Assembly: GCF_020991325.1 (NCBI RefSeq)
Contig: NZ_JAJMLX010000004.1
Coordinates: 1 to 52,977 of the forward strand
Length of the DNA stretch: 52,977 bases
Source: Bordetella petrii
GTDB taxonomy: Bacteria; Pseudomonadota; Gammaproteobacteria; Burkholderiales; Burkholderiaceae_B
Direction of reading: 5' to 3'
The notes beneath the pieces are model-generated. The model searched no databases and was not told the origin of the DNA. It worked only from the letters and a program-made list of their open reading frames with translations. Within the stretch, counting starts at the first letter, position 1. Every line of letters starts with the position of its first letter. Positions 7,217-16,442 of this stretch are shown one piece after another. The position numbers and the translations under genes are program-made.

Positions 7217-8626
7217 ATGCTTGATAACCTGACTCAACGCCTGTCGCGCGTCGTGAAGACGCTGCGCGGCGAAGCCCGCCTGACCGAAGCCAATACGCAG
7301 GAAATGCTGCGAGAAGTGCGCATGGCGCTGCTCGAGGCCGACGTGGCGCTGCCCGTGGTGCGCGATTTCGTGGCCCGCGTCAAGGAAAAGGCCCTGGGCG
7401 AAGAAGTGGCGGGTAGCCTCAGCCCCGGCCAGGCCCTGGTGGGCGTGGTCAGTAAAGAGCTCACCGCCCTCATGGGCGGCGACCTGGGCGCTGGCGCCGG
7501 CGAGCTTTCCCTGGCGGTGCAGCCGCCGGCGGTCATCCTGATGGCCGGCCTGCAGGGTGCGGGTAAAACCACCACCACAGGCAAGCTGGGCCGCTGGCTG
7601 GCCCAGGGCCTGCATGTCCAGAACGGCCGCAATACCGGCAAGAAAAAAGTGCTGACGGTCAGCGCCGACGTCTACCGCCCGGCCGCCATCGACCAGCTGA
7701 AAACCGTGGCGCAGCAGGCCGGCATCGATTTCCTGCCGTCCGACCCCAGCCAGAAGCCCGAAGACATTGCCCGCAATGCCATCGACCACGCGCGCCGCCA
7801 CCATTACGACGTGCTGATCCTGGACACGGCCGGCCGCCTGGGCATCGACGAAGCCATGATGCGCGAAATCCGCGTCCTGCACGACCTGGTCAAGCCGGTT
7901 GAAACCCTGTTCGTGGTCGACGCCATGCAGGGCCAGGACGCGGTCAATACCGCGCGCGCCTTTGCCGAAGCCCTGCCCCTGACCGGCGTGGTGCTTACCA
8001 AGCTGGACGGCGACGCGCGCGGCGGCGCGGCCCTGTCGGTGCGGCACGTCACGGGCAAGCCCCTGAAATTCGTGGGCGTCTCGGAAAAGCTCGACGGGCT
8101 GGAACCCTTCCATCCCGACCGCATGGCCCAGCGCGTACTGGGCATGGGCGACATTGTGTCGCTGGTCGAGCAGGCCCAGAAAAACATCGACATCGCCGAA
8201 GCCCAGAAGCTGGCCACCAAGCTGAAGTCGGGCAGCAAGTTCGACCTGAACGACTTCCGCGAGCAACTGGGCCAGGTGAAAAAGCTGGGCGACATGGGTT
8301 CGCTGCTGGAAAAGCTCCCCGCGCAATTCCAGCAGGCCGCCGGCCAACTGCAGGGCGGCCAGGCCGAAAAGCAGCTGCGCCGCACCGAAGGCATCCTGAA
8401 CGCCATGACGCCGGCCGAACGCGCCAAGCCCGAACTGATCAAGGCGTCCCGCAAGCGCCGCATCGCCGCGGGCTCTGGCGTGCCGGTGCAGGAAGTCAAC
8501 CGCCTGCTGTCCCAGTTCGAGCAGATGCAGGGCATGATGAAGCAGATGAAAAAAGGCGGCATGTCCAAGATGATGCGCGCCATGGGCGGCATGAAAGGCC
8601 TGGGCCGCTTCGGCGGGCTGCGCTAA
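7217..8626 (+). CDS. ffh: Signal recognition particle protein Ffh
   Basis: A 469-residue SRP54 GTPase with all three domains: the helical N domain (1-95), the G domain with P-loop GLQGAGKTTTTGK at ~111-123, DTAGR, TKLDGDARGG and ARSVTGKP-like closing elements, and the M domain (~330-469). The C-terminus is methionine-rich (MQGMMKQMKKGGMSKMM), forming the signal-sequence and 4.5S RNA binding surface. It binds signal sequences on translating ribosomes and docks with FtsY to deliver inner-membrane proteins. No 4.5S RNA gene is seen in the window. It is single-gene, with a stem-loop 18 nt after the stop. Confidence 0.98.
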   Translation: MLDNLTQRLSRVVKTLRGEARLTEANTQEMLREVRMALLEADVALPVVRDFVARVKEKALGEEVAGSLSPGQALVGVVSKELTALMGGDLGAGAGELSLAVQPPAVILMAGLQGAGKTTTTGKLGRWLAQGLHVQNGRNTGKKKVLTVSADVYRPAAIDQLKTVAQQAGIDFLPSDPSQKPEDIARNAIDHARRHHYDVLILDTAGRLGIDEAMMREIRVLHDLVKPVETLFVVDAMQGQDAVNTARAFAEALPLTGVVLTKLDGDARGGAALSVRHVTGKPLKFVGVSEKLDGLEPFHPDRMAQRVLGMGDIVSLVEQAQKNIDIAEAQKLATKLKSGSKFDLNDFREQLGQVKKLGDMGSLLEKLPAQFQQAAGQLQGGQAEKQLRRTEGILNAMTPAERAKPELIKASRKRRIAAGSGVPVQEVNRLLSQFEQMQGMMKQMKKGGMSKMMRAMGGMKGLGRFGGLR

Positions 8627-8643
8627 GCCCGGCGCGGAAGAAA

Positions 8644-8664
8644 GGCCAGGCGCGCAGCCTGGCC
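8644..8664. terminator. Stem-loop between converging ffh and Bug genes
   Basis: GGCCAGGC-GCGCA-GCCTGGCC forms an 8-bp perfect stem with a 5-nt loop. Read on the minus strand it is followed by TTTCTT, so it resembles an intrinsic terminator in that direction, and a structural stop for ffh in the other. Confidence 0.6.
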
Positions 8665-8671
8665 GGTTCGG

Positions 8672-9670
8672 TCACTTGACCGAAATATTGGCCTCTTTGG
8701 CCAGGTTCTTCCACGCCGATATCTCGGTCTTGACCACGTCATCGAGCTCGGCTGGCGTACCACCGACGGCCACGGCGCCCTGTGCAATGAATGAGTCTTG
8801 AACCGCCTTGTCGCTGGCCACCGCGGCCACCGCGGACTGCACCTTGTCGACGATTGCCTGCGGCGTGCCGGCAGGCGCAAACATGGCGTACCACGAATCC
8901 ACATTGAATCCCGGCACGGTTTCCGCAACGGAAGGCACGTCGGGCAGCACGGGCGTGCGCTTCGCGGTCGATACCGCGATGGCCTTCAGCTTGCCCGATT
9001 TGACATGGCTGGCTACCGCCGGCAACGACACCCAGAGCAGCGGGATCTGCCCTCCCAGCACGTCCACCGTGGCCGGGCCGCCGCCGCGGTAGGGAATGTG
9101 CATGAGCGGCAGGCCGGTCTTGAGCTTCAGTAGCTCGCCGGCAATGTGGCTGGGCGAACCGGTGCCCGCGGAACCATATGGCACTTCCTTCTGGGTTTTG
9201 ACGTACTCGATCAGTTCAGGAAGCGACGACGCCGGGAAGGCAGGGTTCGCGACCAATATTTGCGGCGCCGAGGCCACCATGCTGACCGACTCGAAATCTT
9301 GCTCGGTATCGAATGGCAGTTGGTCGTAAATGGCCGGGTTGATGGTGTGGGAAGACAGCGTAATCAGCAGGGTGTAGCCATCCGGCTCGGCCCCGGCCAC
9401 ATAACGTGTGCCAATGGTTCCCCCGGCTCCGCCCTTGTTCTCGACGATGATGGTCTGCCCCAGGATCTTGCCCAGGGGGTCTTGCAGTATCCGCGCGGCC
9501 ACGTCCACGCTGCCGCCAGCGGGATACGAAACGATCAGGTTGATGGGCTTGCTTGGGTAGGGCGGCGCACTTTCCGCGGCCAAGGCGGGTGCAGCAAACC
9601 ACGCCATGGCGGCTAGTGCCGCTGCGCCGATCTGGCGGTTGATTCTGCTGTTGCAAATTCGGTTGGGCAT
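8672..9670 (-). CDS. Bug-family periplasmic substrate-binding protein
   Basis: A 332-residue Bug receptor. A basic N-terminus (MPNRICNSRINRQ) and hydrophobic stretch end at APALAAES, a signal peptide. The mature protein opens YPSKPINLIVSYPAGGSVD and carries IIVENKGGAGG and EPDGYTLLITLSSHTINPAIY. A Bug receptor divergent from an IclR regulator, with no enzyme genes attached, suggests a stand-alone uptake or sensing unit. Ligand unknown; carboxylates or their amides are typical of the family. Confidence 0.92.
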   Translation of the reverse strand: MPNRICNSRINRQIGAAALAAMAWFAAPALAAESAPPYPSKPINLIVSYPAGGSVDVAARILQDPLGKILGQTIIVENKGGAGGTIGTRYVAGAEPDGYTLLITLSSHTINPAIYDQLPFDTEQDFESVSMVASAPQILVANPAFPASSLPELIEYVKTQKEVPYGSAGTGSPSHIAGELLKLKTGLPLMHIPYRGGGPATVDVLGGQIPLLWVSLPAVASHVKSGKLKAIAVSTAKRTPVLPDVPSVAETVPGFNVDSWYAMFAPAGTPQAIVDKVQSAVAAVASDKAVQDSFIAQGAVAVGGTPAELDDVVKTEISAWKNLAKEANISVK

Positions 9671-9794
9671 CGTTGTCTCTCTACTTGTTATCAGGCTGCA
9701 TGGCAGTTTGGTTTTGATGCGCCGCTGCAGCCTTGCTGATGGCCGCAGCGGGCAATCATTCTCGGATGTTGAGACAGGAACTACAATCTTTCCA

Positions 9795-9813
9795 GGATAT
9801 AGAATTTATTTCC
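9795..9813. promoter_or_regulatory. Probable IclR operator
   Basis: GGATATAGAATTTATTTCC is an imperfect palindrome resembling the GGAAAT-n-ATTTCC sites of IclR-family regulators. It ends 2 nt before the IclR gene start, so binding there would block the gene's own expression. Confidence 0.5.
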
Positions 9814-9815
9814 AT

Positions 9816-10610
9816 ATGCCAGAAAGAAATAACACCACTCTCAGCGACGGCCTGCGCCTGATCGATTTACTGGCCAATGCCCAGCATCCGCAGCCTTTAA
9901 CGATGATTGCGGCGGCGCTTGGCATGGGCAATAGCAAGGCGCATCGCCTGCTGCAAACCTTGATGCAGGCGCAATACGTCATGCAGGAACCCGGTACGCG
10001 GCGCTATTACGCGTCCATCAAGCTATGGACGCTGGGTTCGGCGGTGCTGCGCCAGATGAGCCTGAGGACAGCCGCGGAAGGCGAGATGCTGCGGCTGATG
10101 GAGACCACCGGCGAAAGCGTGCACTTGTCGGTACTCGAAGAACATGAAATCGTTTATGTGCACAAGGTGGAAAGCGATAATCCAGTGCGTGCCTACAGCC
10201 AGATCGGCGGCCGCATGCCGGCCGCGCTGGTGGCCACCGGCAAGGCGATGCTGGCGTTTCTAAGCGCCGATGACCAGGCGCGCATTCATGCGCAACTGCC
10301 TCATGGCGAAGCCGGGCATGGCGACATCCAGGCAGCGTTCCTGCGAGAAATGCAGTTGACGCGCGCCAAGCGCGTGGCGGTGAATCGTGGTGAATGGCGC
10401 AAGGACGTCTATGGAGTTGCCTCGCCCATCCTGAACCATGACGGCCGCGCTGTCGCCGCCATAGGTGTTTCCGGGCCGGCGCATCGCTTCAAGCGTCATC
10501 GCATCGCGTTCTTCGCGCGCGAGGTCATACGCTCGGCGGATGCTATCGCGATGCGGCTGTTCGGAGAGCCGCCTCAGCGTGTGTGGAGCGGCAAGGCGCG
10601 CCAGGTGTAG
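9816..10610 (+). CDS. IclR family transcriptional regulator
   Basis: A 264-residue regulator. The start at 9816 (MPERNNTTLSDGLRLIDLLA) is preferred because upstream in-frame ATGs would overlap the divergent Bug gene. The winged helix has PLTMIAAALGMGNSKAHRLLQTLMQAQYV. The ligand domain has SVHLSVLEEHEIVYVHKVES, AYSQIGGRMPAALVATGKAML and the closing GVASPILNHDGRAVAAIGVSGP, all standard for IclR effector domains. It probably controls the divergent Bug gene and itself through the palindrome at 9795-9813. The ligand is unknown. Confidence 0.9.
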   Translation: MPERNNTTLSDGLRLIDLLANAQHPQPLTMIAAALGMGNSKAHRLLQTLMQAQYVMQEPGTRRYYASIKLWTLGSAVLRQMSLRTAAEGEMLRLMETTGESVHLSVLEEHEIVYVHKVESDNPVRAYSQIGGRMPAALVATGKAMLAFLSADDQARIHAQLPHGEAGHGDIQAAFLREMQLTRAKRVAVNRGEWRKDVYGVASPILNHDGRAVAAIGVSGPAHRFKRHRIAFFAREVIRSADAIAMRLFGEPPQRVWSGKARQV

Positions 10611-10653
10611 CGTTTCAATAGGGCTGCCTGCGTTCCGGGGAAAGGAAAAAGGG

Positions 10654-10681
10654 AAAAAAACGGCCAGGCATGGCCTGGCCG
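10654..10681 (-). terminator. Intrinsic terminator downstream of lysM
   Basis: Read on the minus strand: a 9-bp perfect stem CGGCCAGGC / GCCTGGCCG with a 3-nt loop, followed by seven T. This is a textbook rho-independent terminator for the lysM gene, about 80 nt after its stop. Confidence 0.85.
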
Positions 10682-10719
10682 AATTGATCGGGGCGAACGG
10701 GGAAGGCCCGCCCCGATGC

Positions 10720-10751
10720 AAACCGGCAAACGCTGCGGGGCTTGCCGGTTT
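10720..10751. terminator. Second stem-loop after lysM
   Basis: AAACCGGCAA (10720-10729) pairs perfectly with TTGCCGGTTT (10742-10751) around a 12-nt loop, 13 nt past the lysM stop. It lacks a clear T-tract. It may protect the 3' end of the transcript or act in tandem with the stronger terminator beyond it. Confidence 0.5.
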
Positions 10752-10763
10752 GTGCTGTCGGGT

Positions 10764-11210
10764 TCAGTTCAGCGGCGGAATGCGCAGCACCTGGCCCGGG
10801 TAGATCTTGTCCGGGTCGCTCAGCATGGGCTTGTTGGCCTCGAAAATCACCGTATGCTTGGCACCCTGGCCCTTGCCGTACTGCGCTTCGGCGATCTTCC
10901 ACAGGTTGTCGCCCTTTTGCACCGTGTACATCTGCGCCTCTGGCGCCGCCTGCTTGGCGGTCAGCTGGTTGTCCACCGCGGCCACGCCGATGGTGTTGCC
11001 CAGCGCCAACGCGATCTTCTCGGCTTCTTCGGTGGAAGCGGCCTCGCCGGATACTGTCACTTTGTCGCCGTCGACCTTGATGTCCAGGCCGTCGGCGTTC
11101 AGGCCATGCTTGTCCAGTTCCTTCTTCAGGTCATCGGCCGACGCTGCCTGGGCTTCGTTGGCACCGAACAGTTTTTCACCGACGTCTTTGATAAAGCTGA
11201 GCAGACCCAT
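10764..11210 (-). CDS. lysM: BON and LysM domain protein (Kbp/LysM)
   Basis: A 148-residue protein identical in plan to Escherichia coli Kbp (YgaU): N-terminal MGLLSFIKDVGEKLFG, a BON domain (~22-85; LDIKVDGDKVTVSGEA) and a C-terminal LysM motif (~94-146; YTVQKGDNLWKIAEAQYG to IYPGQVLRIP). There is no signal peptide. Kbp is a potassium-binding protein induced under osmotic stress; LysM suggests contact with glycan. It is monocistronic with a strong terminator. Confidence 0.93.
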   Translation of the reverse strand: MGLLSFIKDVGEKLFGANEAQAASADDLKKELDKHGLNADGLDIKVDGDKVTVSGEAASTEEAEKIALALGNTIGVAAVDNQLTAKQAAPEAQMYTVQKGDNLWKIAEAQYGKGQGAKHTVIFEANKPMLSDPDKIYPGQVLRIPPLN

Positions 11211-11347
11211 GATTTGTCCTTTGGCTGTTAAGAAACGTTAAGCACGCAAAACAAGAAGATGACGGAAATTCCGCCCGCTTCGAACCGATTATGGGCCGAA
11301 TATGTGCAGCGCGTGGCCGCAAGGCGCGGCTAACGTGTAACAGTTGT

Positions 11348-12067
11348 TTAAGGCGCGGGGGCGTGCAGGGCGCCGGCCGCCGTGCGCCGCGTCAGTTTCC
11401 AGACATGGGCCGGGGGCAGGTTGGCCAGCACGGTTTCGGTGCGGCGGGCACGCAGGCCCAGGCGGTCCAGTACGCGCCGCGGCACCGGACAGCGCGGGCC
11501 GTAGGTAAACAGGTGCACCGCGCCATCGGGCCGCAACTGGGCAAAGGTGCTGCGTAGAATGCCGATCTGCTGCTTCACCGGCATATTCAGCAGCGGCAGG
11601 CCGCAAATGGCCACGCCGGCCAGGCCGTCGTCGAACAGGGTGTGTTCAGCCAGCCTGGCCGCGTCGCCCTGGTGCACATAGGCCTCGGGGAAATCGTGCC
11701 GCAGTTGGTGCGCGAACTGCGGGTCCATTTCCACCAGCGTCAGGTGCCAGGGCGGCACGCCGCGCGCCAGCAGGGCGCGGGTGAATGCCCCCGTGCCCGC
11801 GCCCAGTTCCAGGCAGGGGCCGGTGCCGGCATCGATGCCGCGCGTAATGGCGGCCGCCAGCCGGGGGCTGGAAGGCCAGATGGCGCCGATACTTTTGGGG
11901 TTGGCGCGCCAGGCGCGCAAGAAGCGGATACGTTCCGCAACCCAGGATTGCTGGGCGACTCGGCCGGCGGCGTTGCCGGTGGCCCGGCCCGCGGCTCCGG
12001 CCATGCGGAACAACATCGAGCCAAAAGGCAGGCCGGACAGGTCTCCGGCCAGGGTTTTGAACGGCAT
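11348..12067 (-). CDS. Class I SAM-dependent methyltransferase (phospholipid methyltransferase-like)
   Basis: A 239-residue protein. The start at 12067 has GGAG 8 nt upstream. After ~50 helical residues come FLRAWRANPKSIGAIWPSS, the SAM-binding glycine motif LELGAGTGAFTRALL, and LTLVEMDPQFAHQL with the acidic residue that binds ribose. PEAYVHQGDAARL and VAICGLPLLNMP follow. The FLRaw..P..iGAI.PSS opening and GLPLLN motif match bacterial phosphatidylethanolamine N-methyltransferase/PmtA-like or KsgA-like small enzymes. A membrane-lipid substrate is plausible but not proven. It is downstream of thiS on the same strand with a ~170 nt gap, so probably separate. Confidence 0.78.
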   Translation of the reverse strand: MPFKTLAGDLSGLPFGSMLFRMAGAAGRATGNAAGRVAQQSWVAERIRFLRAWRANPKSIGAIWPSSPRLAAAITRGIDAGTGPCLELGAGTGAFTRALLARGVPPWHLTLVEMDPQFAHQLRHDFPEAYVHQGDAARLAEHTLFDDGLAGVAICGLPLLNMPVKQQIGILRSTFAQLRPDGAVHLFTYGPRCPVPRRVLDRLGLRARRTETVLANLPPAHVWKLTRRTAAGALHAPAP

Positions 12068-12234
12068 GCAGGCAACTCCAGCGAAGGAGCCGGTGCACCG
12101 CGGGCGTTGCCGCCAGCCGTTCACCGGCATCGAACACAGGCGTCAGGGTACTACGCGACGCGGCGCGCGCAAGCCATAAAGGGGCGCAAGTAGCGCACCG
12201 TTGAACAATTTCACATTGTGTGGCGTTTGCCGCC

Positions 12235-12435
12235 TCAGCCGCCGCCCACCGCCACCACCACTTCCACCTGGTCGCCGTCTTTCAGCACGGTGGCCTGGTG
12301 CTGGCTCTTGGGAACGATCTCGCCATTGCGTTCCACGGCCACGCGCTTGCCGGCATAGCCCAGCGTGTGCAGCAGTTCGGTTACGTTGGTGTCCAGCGGA
12401 AACTCGCGGGCATCGCCGTTCAGGGTAATGTGCAT
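12235..12435 (-). CDS. thiS: Sulfur carrier protein ThiS
   Basis: A 66-residue ubiquitin-like protein: MHITLNGDAREF, TVTELL-like helix, GYAGKRVAVERNGEIVPK and the C-terminus DQVEVVVAVGGG. The terminal Gly-Gly is adenylated by ThiF and converted to thiocarboxylate, the sulfur donor for the thiazole ring of thiamine. It starts 9 nt after the pip stop, so it is the third gene of a trmB-pip-thiS run. The thiazole synthase gene thiG, which normally follows thiS, is absent from the window. Confidence 0.93.
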   Translation of the reverse strand: MHITLNGDAREFPLDTNVTELLHTLGYAGKRVAVERNGEIVPKSQHQATVLKDGDQVEVVVAVGGG

Positions 12436-12444
12436 GATGTTTCC

Positions 12445-13386
<942 letters not shown>

Positions 13387-14163
13387 TCAGGCGATCCTTT
13401 TGAAGATCAGGTCCCACACGCCGTGGCCCAGGCGCAGGCCGCGTGTCTCGAATTTGGTTTGGGGGCGGTAGTCGGGCCGCGGCGCGTAATCGGCAACGGT
13501 GTTCTGCAGCAGCGGCTCGCCGCCCAGCACTTCCAGCATCTGCACCGCGTATTCCTGCCAATCGGTGGCGCAATGAATATAGCCGCCCGGCTTGATGCGG
13601 CTGGCCAGCAGCGCCACGAACGGCGGCTGGATCAGGCGCCGCTTGTGGTGGCGCTTCTTGGGCCAGGGGTCCGGAAAATACACGTGCACGCCGGCCAGCG
13701 AATCGGGCGCGATCATGTCGCGCACCACTTCCACCGCGTCGTGCTGCACGATGCGCAGGTTCTGCAGGCCCGATTCTTCAATGCGGCGCAGCAGCGAACC
13801 CACGCCGGCGTTGAAGACCTCTACCCCCAGGAAATTGTCGCCAGGACGCGCCAGGGCGATCTGCTGGGTGGTTTCGCCCATGCCGAAGCCGATCTCCAGC
13901 ACGGTGGGGGCCTGGCGGCCGAACGCCGCCGCCGTGTCCAGGCGGCGGTTGGCGTAGGGAAGGGACCATTTGCCCAGCAACTGCTCCAGCGCATCGCGCT
14001 GGCCCTGGGTGATATGGCCGCGGCGGTGCACAAAGCTGCGGATATGGGTGGCACCAGGGCTGTTGGGCGCCTGGGCGGCCGGTTCGAGCGCGGCCCGCGT
14101 GCTGTCCGACAGGGGGGCGGACGCCGGGGCGCCACCCTGGGATTCGGGGGTGTTCGTATTCAT
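13387..14163 (-). CDS. trmB: tRNA (guanine-N7-)-methyltransferase TrmB
   Basis: A 258-residue SAM methyltransferase. The start at 14163 is chosen because homology begins in [19 protein letters not shown] and codons further upstream are antisense to the LysR gene. The SAM motif LEIGFGMGE is at 89-97, [15 protein letters not shown] follows, and the hallmark [18 protein letters not shown] gives the tRNA-contacting and catalytic Asp/Pro. [11 protein letters not shown] and the C-terminal [17 protein letters not shown] are typical. It makes m7G46 in the tRNA variable loop. It leads the trmB-pip-thiS run and diverges from a LysR gene 69 nt away. Confidence 0.96.
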   Translation of the reverse strand: MNTNTPESQGGAPASAPLSDSTRAALEPAAQAPNSPGATHIRSFVHRRGHITQGQRDALEQLLGKWSLPYANRRLDTAAAFGRQAPTVLEIGFGMGETTQQIALARPGDNFLGVEVFNAGVGSLLRRIEESGLQNLRIVQHDAVEVVRDMIAPDSLAGVHVYFPDPWPKKRHHKRRLIQPPFVALLASRIKPGGYIHCATDWQEYAVQMLEVLGGEPLLQNTVADYAPRPDYRPQTKFETRGLRLGHGVWDLIFKRIA

Positions 14164-14232
14164 AAGGCGGATTGTAGTAGGCGCGCCGCTCCAGGTGTCG
14201 GCCCAGCCTGTTTGTGGGGTAGCATCTGCCGC

Positions 14233-15132
14233 ATGAATTTCGCCCGTTTCGACCTGACCACGCTGGCCCTGTTCGTCGCCGTGGCGCGCGCCGGCAGCAT
14301 CTCCGCCGGGGCGCGCCAGTCGCACCTGGCGGTGGGCGCGGCCAGCAAGCGCATTTCCGACATGGAAGCCGCATTGGGCACGTCCCTGCTGTACCGCACC
14401 CCCGCCGGCGTCGAGCTTACCGACGCCGGCCAGGCCTGCCTGTCGCATGCCCAGCGCGTGCTGCAGGAAATCGAGCAAATGGCCGGCACCCTGTCGGAAT
14501 TCGCCCAGGGCGTGCGCGGCCAGGTGCGCATCGCCGCCAACACCTCGGCGCTGACCCAGTTCCTGCCCGAAGACCTGGCCACCTTCATGGACGAGCACCC
14601 CGCGGTGCGCATCGACCTGGAAGAACAGAACAGCACCGAAATCGTCACCGCCCTGCTGGAAAACCGCGCCGACATCGGCGTATTCGCCGACCGCACGCCG
14701 GCCAACGGCCTGCTGACCGTACCGTACCGCCGCGACGAACTGGTGCTGGTCACCCCACAGCGCCACCCCCTGGCCAACCTGCCGCGCGTCAGCTTCCATG
14801 ACACGCTGGACTACGCCTACGTCAGCCTGCCCACCGCCACCTCGCTGGCCACCCGCCTGGCCGAAGAAAGCGCCCGCCTGGGCAAGGCCATGCGGCTGCG
14901 CATCCAGGTGCGCAGCTTCGATGCCATGTGCCGTATGGCCGTGGCCACCGGCGGCGTCGGCATCCTGCCGCGCCTTGCCGCGGAACCCCATGCGCGCTCT
15001 ATGTCAATCCGGTTGATCCCGCTGCAAGACGACTGGGCGCACCGCTGGCTGCTGCTGGGCGTGCGCGACACCGAGACCCTGACCGTGGCCGCACGCCTGC
15101 TGTTGGCCCATTTGCGCAGCGACGAGAACTGA
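14233..15132 (+). CDS. LysR family transcriptional regulator
   Basis: A 299-residue LysR regulator. It starts [21 protein letters not shown]; the helix-turn-helix spans ~20-60 with [20 protein letters not shown]. The periplasmic-binding-like effector domain follows, with [41 protein letters not shown] and [10 protein letters not shown]. It lies upstream of, and on the same strand as, a CoA-transferase / HMG-CoA-lyase-like / Bug operon, 116 nt away, so it probably regulates that operon in response to the acid or its CoA ester. A short G/C-rich palindrome immediately after its stop may weakly separate the transcripts. Confidence 0.92.
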   Translation: MNFARFDLTTLALFVAVARAGSISAGARQSHLAVGAASKRISDMEAALGTSLLYRTPAGVELTDAGQACLSHAQRVLQEIEQMAGTLSEFAQGVRGQVRIAANTSALTQFLPEDLATFMDEHPAVRIDLEEQNSTEIVTALLENRADIGVFADRTPANGLLTVPYRRDELVLVTPQRHPLANLPRVSFHDTLDYAYVSLPTATSLATRLAEESARLGKAMRLRIQVRSFDAMCRMAVATGGVGILPRLAAEPHARSMSIRLIPLQDDWAHRWLLLGVRDTETLTVAARLLLAHLRSDEN

Positions 15133-15248
15133 GCCCGGCCGGGCTTTCGCATTTGGGGAACCCCCGTTTCCCGGAATAGCCATTCCGGCTGGCCGCCGTT
15201 TCGCGGCACACTGCCTGCCTCGTATTCATATAGATGTGTGGAGCAGGC

Positions 15249-16442
15249 ATGGCAGGGCAGATACTCGCCGGCATACGCGTGCTGGAACTGGGCCAGTTGA
15301 TCGCCGGGCCCTTCGCCGCCAAGACCCTGGCGGACTTCGGCGCGCAGGTCGTCAAGATCGAACCCCCCGGCCTGGGCGACCCCCTGCGCAAATGGCGCCT
15401 GCTGCACGAAGGCACTTCCGTGTGGTGGGAAGCCCAGTCGCGCAACAAGCAATCGGTGTGCGTAGACCTGCGCCAGCAGGAAGGCCAGGAAATCATCCGC
15501 CTGCTGGCCGCCCAGGCCGACGTGCTGATCGAGAATTTCCGTCCCGGCACTCTGGAAAAATGGAGCCTGTCGTGGGAAGCCCTGCACGCCCTGAACCCGC
15601 GCCTGATCATGCTGCGCATCTCGGGCTACGGCCAGACCGGCCCCAAGGCCCGCGAGCCGGGCTTCGCGGCCATTGGCGAAGCCATGGCCGGCCTGCGCTA
15701 CCTGAACGGCGAACCCGGCCGCGCGCCCGTGCGCGCCGGCCTGTCGCTGGGCGACACCATTGCCGGCCTGCATGGCGCCCTGGGCGTGCTGCTGGCCCTG
15801 TACCAGCGCGACGCCCGCGGCGGGGAAGGGCAGGTAATCGACGCCGCCCTGTACGAAAGCCTGTTCAACCTGACCGAAAGCCTGCTGCCCGAATACACCG
15901 CCTTCGGCGCCGTGCGCGAACCGGCCGGCGCGTCGCTGCCCGGCATCGCGCCGTCCAACGCGTATCCCTGCAACGACGGCTACGTGCTCATCGCCGGTAA
16001 TGGCGACGCCATCTACCAGCGCCTGATGGCCCGCATCGGCCGCGACGACCTGGGCCAGGATCCCGCCCTGGCCCACAACGACGGCCGCGCCGCCCGCGTG
16101 CAGGACATCGACGCCGCCATTGGCGCCTGGACCTCCCGGCGCAATATCGACGAAGTGCTGGACGCCATGCGCGAAGCCGGCGTGCCCAGCGGCCGCATCT
16201 ACAACGTGGCCGATATCGCGCGCGACCCCCACTACCGCGCCCGCAACGCCATCGCCGAAATCCAGGGAGCCAGCGGCGTGCGCGTCGAAATGCCCGCCGT
16301 CTTCCCCATGCTGTCCGCCAACCCCGGCGCCATCCACGACCGCGCCCCCACACTGGGCGAACACACCGACAACGTGCTGGCCGCCGCCGGCCTGTCCGAC
16401 GAACAACGCGCGCAACTGCGCGCCCGCGGAGTCATCGCATGA
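15249..16442 (+). CDS. CaiB/BaiF family (class III) CoA-transferase
   Basis: A 397-residue class III CoA-transferase. The start at 15249 has TGGAG 6 nt upstream; an in-frame ATG 5 codons earlier has none. Family marks: GIRVLELGQLIAGPFAAKTLADFGAQVVKIE, SRNKQSVCVDLR, DVLIENFRPGTLEKW and GYGQTGP. Catalytic Asp169 is in RAGLSLGDTIAGL, at the same number as in formyl-CoA transferase. It forms an anhydride and then glutamyl-CoA-type intermediate to move CoA between carboxylates. Its stop overlaps the HMG-CoA-lyase-like start by 4 nt (ATGA), which implies the transferase makes the CoA ester that the lyase cleaves. Confidence 0.93.
   Translation: MAGQILAGIRVLELGQLIAGPFAAKTLADFGAQVVKIEPPGLGDPLRKWRLLHEGTSVWWEAQSRNKQSVCVDLRQQEGQEIIRLLAAQADVLIENFRPGTLEKWSLSWEALHALNPRLIMLRISGYGQTGPKAREPGFAAIGEAMAGLRYLNGEPGRAPVRAGLSLGDTIAGLHGALGVLLALYQRDARGGEGQVIDAALYESLFNLTESLLPEYTAFGAVREPAGASLPGIAPSNAYPCNDGYVLIAGNGDAIYQRLMARIGRDDLGQDPALAHNDGRAARVQDIDAAIGAWTSRRNIDEVLDAMREAGVPSGRIYNVADIARDPHYRARNAIAEIQGASGVRVEMPAVFPMLSANPGAIHDRAPTLGEHTDNVLAAAGLSDEQRAQLRARGVIA

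Noticed and set aside
12436-12444. TPP riboswitch controlling thiS
   Set aside because: There are only 9 nt between pip and thiS, and no THI-box-like sequence is seen upstream of trmB.
14164-14991. N-terminal extension of trmB into a 534-residue protein
   Set aside because: The added part is antisense to the LysR gene, and TrmB homology starts after 14163.
14817-16415. 532-codon minus-strand frame
   Set aside because: Antisense to the LysR and CoA-transferase genes; Gly/His/Gln-rich shadow without motifs.
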